Source of the DNA: Nitrospirota bacterium
GTDB taxonomy: Bacteria > Nitrospirota > Nitrospiria > Nitrospirales > Nitrospiraceae
Assembly (NCBI GenBank): GCA_026387665.1
Contig: JAPLLG010000009.1
Coordinates: forward strand, 62,001 to 126,000
Reading direction: 5' to 3'
DNA: 64,000 nt
Under the pieces are notes generated by a model. It did no database searches, was not told the DNA's origin, and worked only from the letters and a program-made list of their open reading frames with translations. The stretch's first letter is position 1; every line of letters begins with the position of its first letter. Below, in pieces: positions 34,275 to 43,429 of the stretch. A program made the translations under genes and the position numbers.

Positions 34275-35150
34275 ATGTGGATTTACCTGAACGATCGATT
34301 TGTGCCGGAAGAACAGGCCGTCGTCTCCGTCTTCGACCATGGCTTCCTCTATGGCGATGGGGTCTATGAAACGATTCGCTCCTACGGGAGCCGGATCTTC
34401 ATGCGGAATCAACACCTCGCCAGGCTTCGCCGGTCTGCGGAGGCGATCGGCCTGACCATTCCCATTCCCGAACAGCAATGGCCGGCACTCCTCCACGAGG
34501 CCATGACGAAGAACGAGGTTGGACAAGGCCACAGCGACGCCTACCTTCGCATCACCATCTCACGGGGGCCTGGCGACATCGGCCTGGATCCGGCCCTCTG
34601 CCCGACCCCCACCGTCGTCATCATGACCAAACCGCTGCAGCCTCCCCCACCGGAACAATACAAGACCGGCGTGAGCCTGATCGTCGCCAAGACAAGACGG
34701 AACCTGCCCAGCGCCCTCTCGCCCCAGATTAAGGCCACCAACTTCTTGAACAATATCCTGGCCAAGAGAGAAGCGATCGCGGCAGGAGCCTTCGACAGCA
34801 TCCTGCTCAATTGGGAATCGCAGCTGACCGAATGCACTGTGAGCAATATATTTTTCGTCCGGGCCGGCAGGCTCTGTACCCCGGCCCTGGCCTGCGGCCT
34901 ATTGGACGGGATCACCCGCGACCTGCTGCTCGGCCTTGCGCGGGACGCGAAGATTCCGGTCGACGAGGGCCATTTCGGCGTGGAATCGCTCTACCAAGCG
35001 GACGAATGTTTTCTCACCAATACGACGATGGAAGTGATGCCAGCCACCAGAGTGGACGGCCATCCGGTGGGGAAGGGGACGCCAGGCCCCCTCACCCAAC
35101 AGCTCCATGGGCAATTTATGGCCAACCGGGCGCGCTTTTTAGAACCCTAG
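34275..35150 (+). CDS. pabC: Class IV PLP enzyme, probable aminodeoxychorismate lyase
   Basis: Protein of 291 residues of the fold-type IV PLP family. YGDGVYETIRSY near residue 25, the Schiff-base Lys in SPQIKATNFLNN near residue 153, and CTVSNIFFVRAGRLCTPALACGLLDGITRDLLL are present. The position right after pabB favours 4-amino-4-deoxychorismate lyase, which gives p-aminobenzoate and pyruvate. The sequence is equally close to branched-chain and D-amino acid aminotransferases, so the assignment rests on context. Confidence 0.78.
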   Translation: MWIYLNDRFVPEEQAVVSVFDHGFLYGDGVYETIRSYGSRIFMRNQHLARLRRSAEAIGLTIPIPEQQWPALLHEAMTKNEVGQGHSDAYLRITISRGPGDIGLDPALCPTPTVVIMTKPLQPPPPEQYKTGVSLIVAKTRRNLPSALSPQIKATNFLNNILAKREAIAAGAFDSILLNWESQLTECTVSNIFFVRAGRLCTPALACGLLDGITRDLLLGLARDAKIPVDEGHFGVESLYQADECFLTNTTMEVMPATRVDGHPVGKGTPGPLTQQLHGQFMANRARFLEP

Positions 35151-35236
35151 CAGCCACACCCATTCATAGACCCTGTTGCTTTTCCTCACTATTCTCACTG
35201 AGCCCCCCGGCATAGGAGCTGCACCTCTGTAGTTGC

Positions 35237-35264
35237 TTGACAGCCATTGGCAGGCTGGTATCGT
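35237..35264 (+). promoter_or_regulatory. Promoter of the small transglycosylase gene
   Basis: Perfect TTGACA, 16 bases, then TATCGT preceded by TGG. The predicted start is about 19 bases before ATG 35290. Confidence 0.6.
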
Positions 35265-35289
35265 TGCAACCAGACAGGACACCTTTGCT

Positions 35290-35982
35290 ATGAGCATGAC
35301 TTCCATCAAACGACAGGCAGCCCTGAAGCTCGCCACAGCAGTACTCGCAGGGATCGGCTCACTGACCCTCTCCGCGCCGGCGACTAGGGCGGAGATTTAT
35401 CAGTATGTCGCGCGCGACGGCTCCATTGCCCTGACCAATGTCCCGGTCGACCCCCGCTATCGAAGGATCGATACGGCAGCTCGATTGCGTCATGCCTCCA
35501 TGTCCGAGCGAGACCTTGAACCGGTCATTCGCCGCTATTCATCGCAACACCGGCTCCACCCCGCATTGGTCCGAGCCGTCATCAAGGCTGAGTCGAATTT
35601 CGATCCCTTGGCCATCTCTCGCGCAGGCGCGATCGGCCTGATGCAGTTGATGCCGCAGACGGCGCTCCGCCTCGAAGTGCGGGACATGTATGACCCGGAT
35701 GATAATGTGGGGGGAGGCACGAAGTATCTACGTCAGCTGCTGGACCGGTTCCATGGAAATTTACCGTTGGCCCTGGCGGCCTACAATGCGGGAGAAAACG
35801 CGGTCGAACGCTATCAGGCGCTCCCTCCGTACAATGAAACCAGACAATATGTCCGGAAAGTGCTCCAATATTACCGCGCGGGCCTGGTCCGCGATGGCGT
35901 GATCCTGACACGCCCGGTCACCCGACGCGGCCCCGCAGAGACAACAACGCCCCCCGCGATTTCCGGACGGCTTTCCCGCTAA
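35290..35982 (+). CDS. Small lytic transglycosylase
   Basis: Protein of 230 residues with a signal peptide (ALKLATAVLAGIGSLTLSAPATRA). A short DUF4124-like segment (EIYQYVARDGSIALTNVP) leads into an SLT domain: IKAESNFDPLAISRAGAIGLMQLMP with the catalytic Glu, YLRQLLDRFHGNLPLALAAYNAGENAV, then YVRKVLQYY. It cuts peptidoglycan glycan strands in the periplasm. TTG 35233 is excluded by the promoter. The last 65 bases overlap the end of convergent nadB. Confidence 0.9.
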   Translation: MSMTSIKRQAALKLATAVLAGIGSLTLSAPATRAEIYQYVARDGSIALTNVPVDPRYRRIDTAARLRHASMSERDLEPVIRRYSSQHRLHPALVRAVIKAESNFDPLAISRAGAIGLMQLMPQTALRLEVRDMYDPDDNVGGGTKYLRQLLDRFHGNLPLALAAYNAGENAVERYQALPPYNETRQYVRKVLQYYRAGLVRDGVILTRPVTRRGPAETTTPPAISGRLSR

Positions 35983-37561
35983 CCACGTCCCCACTCGAGA
36001 GGCGGCTGTGTTGCTGCCAGCCAGCCCGCTTGGCCTCCGGAAAGTCCGACCGGTAATGGGCCCCGACGCTATTCTCCCGCCAGAGCGCCGCTTCCGCGAC
36101 GCATTGCGCCACCTGCACCATGTTCTTCACTTCCAGCGCCGCTCTGGTTGCAAACGGCTGGGCCACGAGTTGCGCCCAGCGGGAGAGTTGCGCGCAGGCC
36201 CGAACGAGCGACTCGCCCGAACGAATGACGCCGACCTGGCCCCACATCGTGCGCCGGAGCGAGCTGCGCAACTTTTCCTCATCTTCTAATATGCCGAATG
36301 GGCCAGCCCGGAGCGCCGCGTCTTGCGCCGTCAGCTTGGGGATCTCCTGCCCCTCGGCAAACACCACAGCTGCCGCCGCCGCGCGCGCGCCAAACACTAA
36401 TCCTTCGAGCAAGGAATTGCTCGCCAGACGGTTCGCGCCATGCACTCCGCTGCAGGCCACCTCTCCGGCGGCGAAGAGCCCCGGAACCGTCGTCGCGCCG
36501 TTCAAGTCGGTCCAGACTCCACCCATCATGTAATGCGCGCTCGGAGACACCGGGATCCACTCCTCGGTGATATCGATGTCGTAGCGCAAGCAGGTCGCAT
36601 AAATCGTCGGGAACCGCCGCTTCACGAACTCCGCACCCAAGTGGGTCACGTCAAGATAGACGTGACGCGCTTTCGTGGCCGCCATCTCCGCCAGGATCGC
36701 CCGCGACACGATGTCTCTCGGCGCCAACGCCCCCATCGGATGGTAGCGCTGCATGAATAACGCGCCCTTATTGTTGCGCAGCTGCGCTCCTTCGCCGCGC
36801 ATCGCTTCCGACAACAGGAACGGCGGACTCGACGGCAGATATAACGCCGTGGGATGGAACTGTACGAACTCCATATCTTGCAGCACCGCCCCCGCACGCA
36901 GCGCCATGGCCATCCCGTCACCGGTGGCATTCGGGGGATTCGTCGTCCGCGCGTAGATCTGGCCGGCGCCGCCAGTCGTCAGCACGATCGCGCGAGCCGG
37001 CAACACAAACTGGCGGCCGGACGCTTCATCCAGCACCGCAGCCCCGCAACACCGCCCGTTCTCGACGACGAGATCCACGGTAAAGTGATGATCCAACCGC
37101 TGAATCTGCTTCTGCCGATTCACTTCGGCAATCAAGACGCGCACCATCTCGTTCCCCGTCGCATCGCCCCGTGCGCGCAGAATGCGGCTCCGGCTATGGG
37201 CCGCCTCCCTGGCAAACGCGAACTTGCCGCCGATCTTGTCGAACTTGGCCCCCCACCCGATCAACTCCTGAATCCGCTCGGGCCCTTCTTCGACCAGCAC
37301 CCGCACCGCCTCTTTCCGGCAGAGCCCATGCCCCGCTTTGATCGTGTCGGTCAAATGAATGGCCACATCGTCTTCTTCACTCATCGCCACCGCCACCCCG
37401 CCCTGCGCATGGATCGAACTACTCTGAAGCGGATGTCCCTTCGTCAGCACCATGACACGGCCGGAGCGGCTCAGCTCCAACGCCGCGCGGAGACCGGCGA
37501 CACCGCTCCCGATGACCAGGAAATCGGCCTGCAGCGGCACACGGGATCGACGAGTGGCCAT
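35918..37561 (-). CDS. nadB: L-aspartate oxidase
   Basis: Protein of 547 residues. The FAD site is GSGVAGLRAALELSRSG near residue 18, followed by SSIHAQGGVAVAMSEEDDVAIHLTDTIKAGHGLC, the TTGGAGQIYARTTNPPNATGDGMAMALRAGA block, and the active-site segment SPSAHYMMGGVWTDLNGATTVPGLFAAGEVACSGVHGANRLASNSLLEGLVFG. It oxidises aspartate to iminoaspartate, the first step of NAD synthesis. The lipoprotein gene upstream is three bases away. Confidence 0.95.
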   Translation of the reverse strand: MATRRSRVPLQADFLVIGSGVAGLRAALELSRSGRVMVLTKGHPLQSSSIHAQGGVAVAMSEEDDVAIHLTDTIKAGHGLCRKEAVRVLVEEGPERIQELIGWGAKFDKIGGKFAFAREAAHSRSRILRARGDATGNEMVRVLIAEVNRQKQIQRLDHHFTVDLVVENGRCCGAAVLDEASGRQFVLPARAIVLTTGGAGQIYARTTNPPNATGDGMAMALRAGAVLQDMEFVQFHPTALYLPSSPPFLLSEAMRGEGAQLRNNKGALFMQRYHPMGALAPRDIVSRAILAEMAATKARHVYLDVTHLGAEFVKRRFPTIYATCLRYDIDITEEWIPVSPSAHYMMGGVWTDLNGATTVPGLFAAGEVACSGVHGANRLASNSLLEGLVFGARAAAAAVVFAEGQEIPKLTAQDAALRAGPFGILEDEEKLRSSLRRTMWGQVGVIRSGESLVRACAQLSRWAQLVAQPFATRAALEVKNMVQVAQCVAEAALWRENSVGAHYRSDFPEAKRAGWQQHSRLSSGDVVSGKAVRKSRGALLSLRGRVG

Positions 37562-37564
37562 GGG

Positions 37565-38074
37565 TTACTTCTTCTTCGGGGACGGTGAAGGGGGAGTCGT
37601 GATCTGCCGGGCTTTCATGCCGAAAGGAGAGTCGCCCTGCATCCCTCGTAATAAAATTGCCTTGGTGCCGACCCACTGCAATCGCGTATGGCCGCGCTGA
37701 CGGAGGCCCGGATCGTCCGCATTTTTCTTCCACAGGCCCTGCCAATGCACGAAGACATCGACGTCGTCCCCTTCGACCATAATGCGCTCGATCGAGAAAT
37801 CCAACGTGATGACGCTAAACGTTTCGAAGTCGCCACGGGCCTCTTCCTGCAGCCGGTCCAGCTGGTCGAGCGGCATCATGAGCGAGGCCAGACCGGCCGC
37901 GTCCTTCTTCATATAGGTCTGGCGAAGCAATTCCACCGCCTGATCGATACGGAGGTACCGTTCGTGATCTTCGGGATATTGAATCGTCTTATTGCTACAG
38001 CCGACGCCGAGCCACGCCATCGAGCCGAGCAGACACAAAACGGGAAGCCACGAAATTCTATATGTTGTCATCAT
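37565..38074 (-). CDS. Lipoprotein with NTF2-like region
   Basis: Protein of 169 residues from ATG 38074 (or 38071). The lipobox is LGVGC at about residue 25 after a hydrophobic run. The mature part begins with helical YLRIDQAVELLRQTYMKKDAAGLASLMMPLD and continues with a beta-rich stretch (ITLDFSIERIMVEGDDVDVFVHWQGLWKK), which resembles a small cone-shaped NTF2-like fold. The C-terminus is a KK-rich tail. Function is unknown; it lies three bases before nadB, so the two are co-transcribed. Confidence 0.72.
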   Translation of the reverse strand: MMTTYRISWLPVLCLLGSMAWLGVGCSNKTIQYPEDHERYLRIDQAVELLRQTYMKKDAAGLASLMMPLDQLDRLQEEARGDFETFSVITLDFSIERIMVEGDDVDVFVHWQGLWKKNADDPGLRQRGHTRLQWVGTKAILLRGMQGDSPFGMKARQITTPPSPSPKKK

Positions 38075-38250
38075 GGCTGCAGTATAGGAATGGGTCTCAG
38101 GCAGGTCAAGCGGCCCGTGAGCCGGCCCGCGCCGCGCCACAGGGCTCCCAGTGACTTGGTCGAGCCGCACGCTCCATCAATTTAATCCGCCGATGGTCTT
38201 GCAATTTGGGATGGAAACTTCTACACTCCCCCCTTCGCAGGAGAGAACGC

Positions 38251-38346
38251 ATGTCCAGTGTTTTGAAAAAACGCCGTAAGAAAATGCGCAAGCACAAGTA
38301 TAAGAAGTTGCGCCGGCGTCAAAAATTCGAACGTCGTAAGAGCTAG
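38251..38346 (+). CDS. 31-residue basic AURKAIP1/COX24-domain protein
   Basis: Too short for most gene callers. ATG 38251 follows CAGGAGAG by about six bases. The product has 17 Lys or Arg among 31 residues and matches the bacterial AURKAIP1/COX24 domain (SSVLKKRRKKMRKHKYKKLRR). Mitochondrial relatives are part of the small ribosomal subunit, so an RNA- or ribosome-binding role is likely. It is followed 29 bases later by another small gene. Confidence 0.88.
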   Translation: MSSVLKKRRKKMRKHKYKKLRRRQKFERRKS

Positions 38347-38375
38347 GCTCACCCGAAAGCGGGGAGGAGGGGTTC

Positions 38376-38594
38376 GTGCCCGAAGGCAAGAAGGTTCGCA
38401 TCCGCGTCCGGACTGTGAGCTGTGTCTACGTAGGCGACTTCCTCATCCCCGCTATGCGGAACCGCGTGTCTGACGCGCTCAACGAAGAGCAACGTCTTTT
38501 TATCAGCCTCACCGATGTGGTGATCAACGATAAGGAGCGCTCGGACTTCGTTGCGCTCAACAAGAACCTGATTGAGTCCATCGCGCAGCTCTAG
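38376..38594 (+). CDS. Conserved small protein, unknown function
   Basis: Protein of 72 residues from GTG 38376, behind GGGGAGGAGGGG. The sequence predicts a small beta-rich fold (VRIRVRTVSCVYVGDFLI, then RLFISLTDVVIND) ending in a short helix (VALNKNLIESIAQL). It resembles short conserved proteins grouped as DUF6812-like, an uncertain match. The gene pairs with the COX24-like gene upstream, which suggests joint expression. No membrane segment, cysteine pair or catalytic motif is seen. Confidence 0.7.
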   Translation: MPEGKKVRIRVRTVSCVYVGDFLIPAMRNRVSDALNEEQRLFISLTDVVINDKERSDFVALNKNLIESIAQL

Positions 38595-38674
38595 CTGCCG
38601 GTGGGCACTCTTTCTTGAACGCTCTTCTGTGCTCGTTGCGCTGTTCATAGCCGCCCCGAAGATCGCCCCTCACC

Positions 38675-40405
38675 ATGTCCACTTTCTCACGATTTCTCCC
38701 GTTCCTGAAGCCCTACCTGTCCCGCATGACGCTCGCGGGTCTGCTGGTCATGGGGGTCGCCGCCATCAACCTGGCCCTGCTGCGGTTGGCCGGCATCCTG
38801 TGGGACGTCATTACCGTGCAGCGCGATCAGTCCCGCATGACGGAGCTAATCACCCTCTTTCTCGGGCTCGTCGCCTTACAGGGAATCTGTTCGATGGGCC
38901 ACAGCTATCTGACGGCCTGGGTGTCGCAACGCATCGTCGCCGACTTTCGCCGACATCTCTTTTCTCACCTGCATACGCTCTCGGTGAGCTTCTTTGCCCG
39001 CCGACGCACCGGCGAACTCCTTTCACGGCTCATGAACGATGTGACGGTCATCCAGTCCGTCGTCACCGAAACGCCAATCGATAGCGTCAAACATCTTGTG
39101 ACCTTCGTCGGGGGGATCGCGTTCTTACTGGCGATGAATTGGCGACTCTGCCTCTTGATCCTGGTCCTGCTCCCCCTGCTCGTCCTCGCGGCGAAATTCT
39201 TCGGGCGGCGGCTGAAGTTCCTCTCGACCTCGATTCAAGATCACACCGCAGCCCTGAGCACCCTGATCGAAGAAGTGATCTCCGGCATCCGTATCGTGAA
39301 GTCCTTCGTCCAGACACAGCGCGAAGAGACTCGGTTTGCCGCGCAAGTCGAACAGACCCTGACATTAACGATGCGACGGGCCGGCATCATGGCGGTGTTT
39401 ATTCCCGTCATCAGCCTCCTCACCTTCTCCTCGGCGGCGGCAGTCTTGTGGTACGGGGGACGCCAGGTCATCGACGGAGCCGTGTCGCCGGGCGACCTCT
39501 TCGCCTTCGTCCTCTTTGCCGGCATCCTGATCGGCCCCTTCAGCTCCGCTGCCCGCGTGTTCACGCAGATCAAGGAAGCCCAAGGCGCAACCCAACGGGT
39601 GTTCGAAATTCTGGACACCCCCTCCGACGTGAGCGACTCCCCCACGGCCACGACACTGCCCACCGTCTCGGGCCATATCAGGGCGGAACACGTCGGCTTT
39701 GCCTACGATCCGCGCCAACCGGTCTTGACGGATGTGTCCTTCGAAGCCAAGCCTGGCGAACTGGTCGCCATCGTCGGCCCCACCGGCGCGGGGAAAACGA
39801 CCATGATGAACCTACTCCATCGCTTCTACGATCCGACAGAGGGACGCATCACCATCGACGGCCAGGATCTCCGCCAGGTCACGATGGACAGTTGGTATCG
39901 GCAGGTCGCCCTGGTCCCGCAAGAAACGATCTTGTTCGGGGGCACGATTCTCGACAATATCCGCTACGGAAACAGGGAGGCGACGGAAGAGGAAGTGATC
40001 GCAGCAAGCCGTGCGGCCCATGCCCACGATTTCATCATGGGCTTCCCGGACCAATATCAAACCGTCGTGGGAGAAAAAGGAATCAATGTGTCGGGCGGAC
40101 AGCGGCAGCGCATCGCCATCGCCAGGGCCATTGTGAAGAACCCGCGGATCTTGTTATTAGATGAAGCCACGTCCGCTCTCGATAGCGAGTCGGAGCGACT
40201 CGTCCAGGAAGCGTTGGAACAGCTCATGAAGGGCCGCACAACCTTTGTGATCGCCCACCGATTGACGACCATCCAACGGGCTGACCGCATCCTCGTCTTC
40301 AGCAAAGGGTGCCTCGTGGAATCCGGCACCCATGCCGAACTGCTCGACAAAAAAGGGCTCTACCAGTACCTCTACACCCTTCGGCTCACCGAGCTCTCCT
40401 CGTAA
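38675..40405 (+). CDS. msbA: MsbA-like ABC exporter
   Basis: Protein of 576 residues, a half-transporter: six membrane helices in residues 15-310, then a nucleotide-binding domain. Walker A is GPTGAGKTT near residue 372, the signature is NVSGGQRQRIAIARAI, and Walker B is ILLLDEATSALDSESE, followed by the switch His in IAHRLTT. It resembles MsbA and related lipid or lipooligosaccharide flippases in the inner membrane. The substrate is not shown by sequence. The gap to the next gene is 243 bases. Confidence 0.88.
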   Translation: MSTFSRFLPFLKPYLSRMTLAGLLVMGVAAINLALLRLAGILWDVITVQRDQSRMTELITLFLGLVALQGICSMGHSYLTAWVSQRIVADFRRHLFSHLHTLSVSFFARRRTGELLSRLMNDVTVIQSVVTETPIDSVKHLVTFVGGIAFLLAMNWRLCLLILVLLPLLVLAAKFFGRRLKFLSTSIQDHTAALSTLIEEVISGIRIVKSFVQTQREETRFAAQVEQTLTLTMRRAGIMAVFIPVISLLTFSSAAAVLWYGGRQVIDGAVSPGDLFAFVLFAGILIGPFSSAARVFTQIKEAQGATQRVFEILDTPSDVSDSPTATTLPTVSGHIRAEHVGFAYDPRQPVLTDVSFEAKPGELVAIVGPTGAGKTTMMNLLHRFYDPTEGRITIDGQDLRQVTMDSWYRQVALVPQETILFGGTILDNIRYGNREATEEEVIAASRAAHAHDFIMGFPDQYQTVVGEKGINVSGGQRQRIAIARAIVKNPRILLLDEATSALDSESERLVQEALEQLMKGRTTFVIAHRLTTIQRADRILVFSKGCLVESGTHAELLDKKGLYQYLYTLRLTELSS

Positions 40406-40648
40406 ACCTCGAAGACTTGCTGCCACGCAGCTCAGTTGTCGCCCCAAACAGACCGATAAATAAAAGTCCCTAAGATATCCAGGCGACCAGCCATCTCGTT
40501 CGTTGTTCACCTGGCTGTCCCCCGCCACACGATACGCCTCCTGTCTCAACGTGCACTTATGCTGGCGGACTGAGCAGTCTCCTGGTAGGGTTCTAAGAAA
40601 AGGTCCGCGCCACCAACTGTTTTCCTGTACGACAAGTTGAGGAGCTCC

Positions 40649-43342
40649 ATGCCACGTTCGCGCCGAACCGGCCCATCAAAAAACCCGGCCACTCCACCAC
40701 CGCTTGCCGCGGAAGAGCAGCGCCTTGAAGAAGACGCCCGCCGGAAGGAACATTGGAAACGCTGGGGGCCCTATCTCAGTGAACGGGCCTGGGGGACTGT
40801 CCGTGAAGACTACAGCGCCACTGGGACCGCCTGGGAATCGTTTCCCCACGACCATGCTCGCTCGCGCGCCTATCGATGGAATGAGGATGGACTGGCGGGC
40901 ATCTCCGATCGCCACCAATACATCTGCTTCGCCATCGCCCTCTGGAACGGACGAGATCCCATTTTGAAGGAACGGCTCTTCGGCCTCACGGGCAACGAAG
41001 GGAACCACGGCGAAGACGTCAAAGACTATTACTTCTATCTCGATTCGACACCGACTCACTCCTACATGAAGTATCTCTACAAGTACCCGCAGGCGGAGTT
41101 TCCCTACGCGAAGCTCGTGGAAGAAACTCGTCGACGCGGCCGGCCTGACACGGAGTATGAACTGATCGACACCGGCGTCTTCGATGAAGATCGCTACTTC
41201 GACGTCACCGTGGAATATGCCAAGGCCACCCCGGAAGATCTCTCCATTCGCATCCAGGTCGTCAACCGTGGTCCCGATCCCGCTGAGCTGACGCTCCTGC
41301 CCACGCTCTGGTTTCGCAACACCTGGTCTTGGGGTCTCGACGCAAGGCGGCCGCGCATGCGGGAAGGAGCCGCAGCCAAGGGCATGAGCGTCATCGAGCT
41401 GGAACACGAGTACTATGGCAAGCGACGCCTCTGGTGCGATCGCCAACCGACACTGCTATTCACGGAGAACGAGACGAACACCAGCCGGCTCTATGGCGAC
41501 GAAGAGGGAGGCCGGTATGTGAAAGACAGCTTTCACGACTATGTGGTGCAGGGAGACATCGGGGCAGTCAATCCAGCCAAAATCGGCTCGAAAGCCGCAG
41601 CCCACTACACCTTCACCTTGGCGCCTGGCGCATCAGACACCATCCACCTTCGCTTGACGAACGACACAAGCACCAAGGGCCCCACGCGTAAGTCCTTCGA
41701 TGCAACCTTCACGCAACGGATTCAGGAAGCCAACGAGTTCTACGACCGCCTCGCGCCGAGCAATCTCTCAGACGATGCACGCCGCGTGCAGCGCCAAGCC
41801 TTCGCCGGCCTGCTCTGGAGCAAGCAGTTCTACCACTACGACATGTCACGCTGGCTCAAAGGCGACCCGATGGGGCCGGAACCGCCGCGCGAACGACTCC
41901 ACGGCCGTAACGCGGACTGGTCACACCTCTACAATGCCGACGTCATTTCGATGCCGGACAAGTGGGAATATCCCTGGTATGCCGCCTGGGACCTGGCGTT
42001 TCATTGCATCCCCCTGGCCTTAGTCGACGCGACCTTCGCCAAAGAACAACTGATCCTCATTCTCCGCGAATGGTATATGCATCCGAACGGTCAGATCCCG
42101 GCCTATGAGTGGGCCTTCGGCGACGTCAACCCTCCGGTCCACGCCTGGGCGGCCTGGCGGGTCTACAAAATCGAAAAGAAGCGCAAAGGGACGGGAGACC
42201 GGGTCTTCCTTGAGCGGGTATTCCAAAAGCTGCTCTTGAATTTCACCTGGTGGGTAAACCGTAAAGATGCCGAAGGGAAAAACATTTTCCAGGGCGGATT
42301 CCTGGGCCTCGACAACATCGGCGTCTTCGACCGCGGCGCGCCGTTGCCCACCGGCGGCCACATCGAACAATCGGATGCGACAAGCTGGATGGGCATGTAT
42401 TGCCTCAACATGCTCTCGATGGCGCTGGAGCTGGCCCGCGAGAACCGGGCCTACGAGGACGTGGCCAGCAAATTCTTCGAGCACTTCGTCTACATCTGCC
42501 GCGCCATGAACAATATCGGCGGTGAAAAGATCGAGCTCTGGAACCGGGAAGACGGGTTCTTCTACGACGTGCTCCATCTTCCCAACGGGGAGACCTTCCC
42601 CTTGAAAGTCCGCTCGCTGGTCGGGCTGATCCCGCTCTTTGCCGTCGAGACCTTGGATTTCGAGCTCATCGATCAGCTGCCGCGGTTCAAACACCGAATG
42701 CAGTGGTTCATTGAAAACCGTCCCGACTTCAGCTCGCACGTGGAAACCCAAACCCATGACGGCGGAGTCCGGCGCTTCCTCTCGCTGGTGAGCCGCGACC
42801 GGCTGAAATCCGTCCTGGGGTATATGCTGGACGAAAATGAATTCCTGTCTCCCTACGGCATTCGCGCCCTCTCGCGCTACCACAAGGAGCACCCCTACGT
42901 CCTGTCGGCGCTGGGCACGGACTATCGAGTCGACTATGAACCGGCCGAGTCGAGCACGGGAAATTTCGGCGGCAACTCCAACTGGCGCGGCCCGATCTGG
43001 TTCCCCGTCAACTATCTGCTGATCGAATCACTCCAGAAGTTCCATTACTTCCTGGGTGACGAATACAAGGTTGAATACCCGACCGGATCCGGACGCTCGA
43101 TCCCCTTGAACGAAGTCGCCGCAGAATTGTCACGGAGGCTCACCCACATTTTTCTCCGCGACCATACCGGACGGCGCCCCGTTTTCGGCGACACCACCAA
43201 GTTCCAGAAAGATCCCCTCTGGCGAGACGCGATCCCCTTCTACGAATACTTCCATGGAGACAACGGCACAGGCCTCGGCGCGAGTCACCAAACGGGCTGG
43301 ACGGGGTTGGTGGCGAAACTGATCCAGCAGTCGGGGGAATAG
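40649..43342 (+). CDS. GH63-like large glucosidase
   Basis: Protein of 897 residues from ATG 40649 behind GAGGAG; the TTG 12 bases upstream is weaker. The (alpha/alpha)6 barrel glycosidase core of the GH63/MGH1-like family is recognisable: [28 protein letters not shown] near residue 775, [20 protein letters not shown], and [20 protein letters not shown] near residue 435, including the acidic residues expected for the general acid and base. No signal peptide, so it is cytoplasmic. Substrate is probably an alpha-glucoside or mannosylglycerate-like compound. Followed by a glycogen debranching enzyme. Confidence 0.83.
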   Translation: MPRSRRTGPSKNPATPPPLAAEEQRLEEDARRKEHWKRWGPYLSERAWGTVREDYSATGTAWESFPHDHARSRAYRWNEDGLAGISDRHQYICFAIALWNGRDPILKERLFGLTGNEGNHGEDVKDYYFYLDSTPTHSYMKYLYKYPQAEFPYAKLVEETRRRGRPDTEYELIDTGVFDEDRYFDVTVEYAKATPEDLSIRIQVVNRGPDPAELTLLPTLWFRNTWSWGLDARRPRMREGAAAKGMSVIELEHEYYGKRRLWCDRQPTLLFTENETNTSRLYGDEEGGRYVKDSFHDYVVQGDIGAVNPAKIGSKAAAHYTFTLAPGASDTIHLRLTNDTSTKGPTRKSFDATFTQRIQEANEFYDRLAPSNLSDDARRVQRQAFAGLLWSKQFYHYDMSRWLKGDPMGPEPPRERLHGRNADWSHLYNADVISMPDKWEYPWYAAWDLAFHCIPLALVDATFAKEQLILILREWYMHPNGQIPAYEWAFGDVNPPVHAWAAWRVYKIEKKRKGTGDRVFLERVFQKLLLNFTWWVNRKDAEGKNIFQGGFLGLDNIGVFDRGAPLPTGGHIEQSDATSWMGMYCLNMLSMALELARENRAYEDVASKFFEHFVYICRAMNNIGGEKIELWNREDGFFYDVLHLPNGETFPLKVRSLVGLIPLFAVETLDFELIDQLPRFKHRMQWFIENRPDFSSHVETQTHDGGVRRFLSLVSRDRLKSVLGYMLDENEFLSPYGIRALSRYHKEHPYVLSALGTDYRVDYEPAESSTGNFGGNSNWRGPIWFPVNYLLIESLQKFHYFLGDEYKVEYPTGSGRSIPLNEVAAELSRRLTHIFLRDHTGRRPVFGDTTKFQKDPLWRDAIPFYEYFHGDNGTGLGASHQTGWTGLVAKLIQQSGE

Positions 43343-43357
43343 GGGAGCCTGGGGCAA

Positions 43358-43411
43358 ATGGCTGATAGCGTATAGCGAGAAACTCTTGCCATCGGCCATA
43401 AGCCATCAGCT
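43358..43411. repeat. ATGGCTGATAGC inverted-arm repeat, copy 1
   Basis: Arms ATGGCTGATAGC and GCCATAAGCCATCAGCT frame a short centre. The same arms, longer, occur at 56194-56281. The copy lies in the 87-base gap between the GH63-like gene and the debranching enzyme gene. Confidence 0.6.
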
Positions 43412-43429
43412 CTTGATACGCGAGAAACC

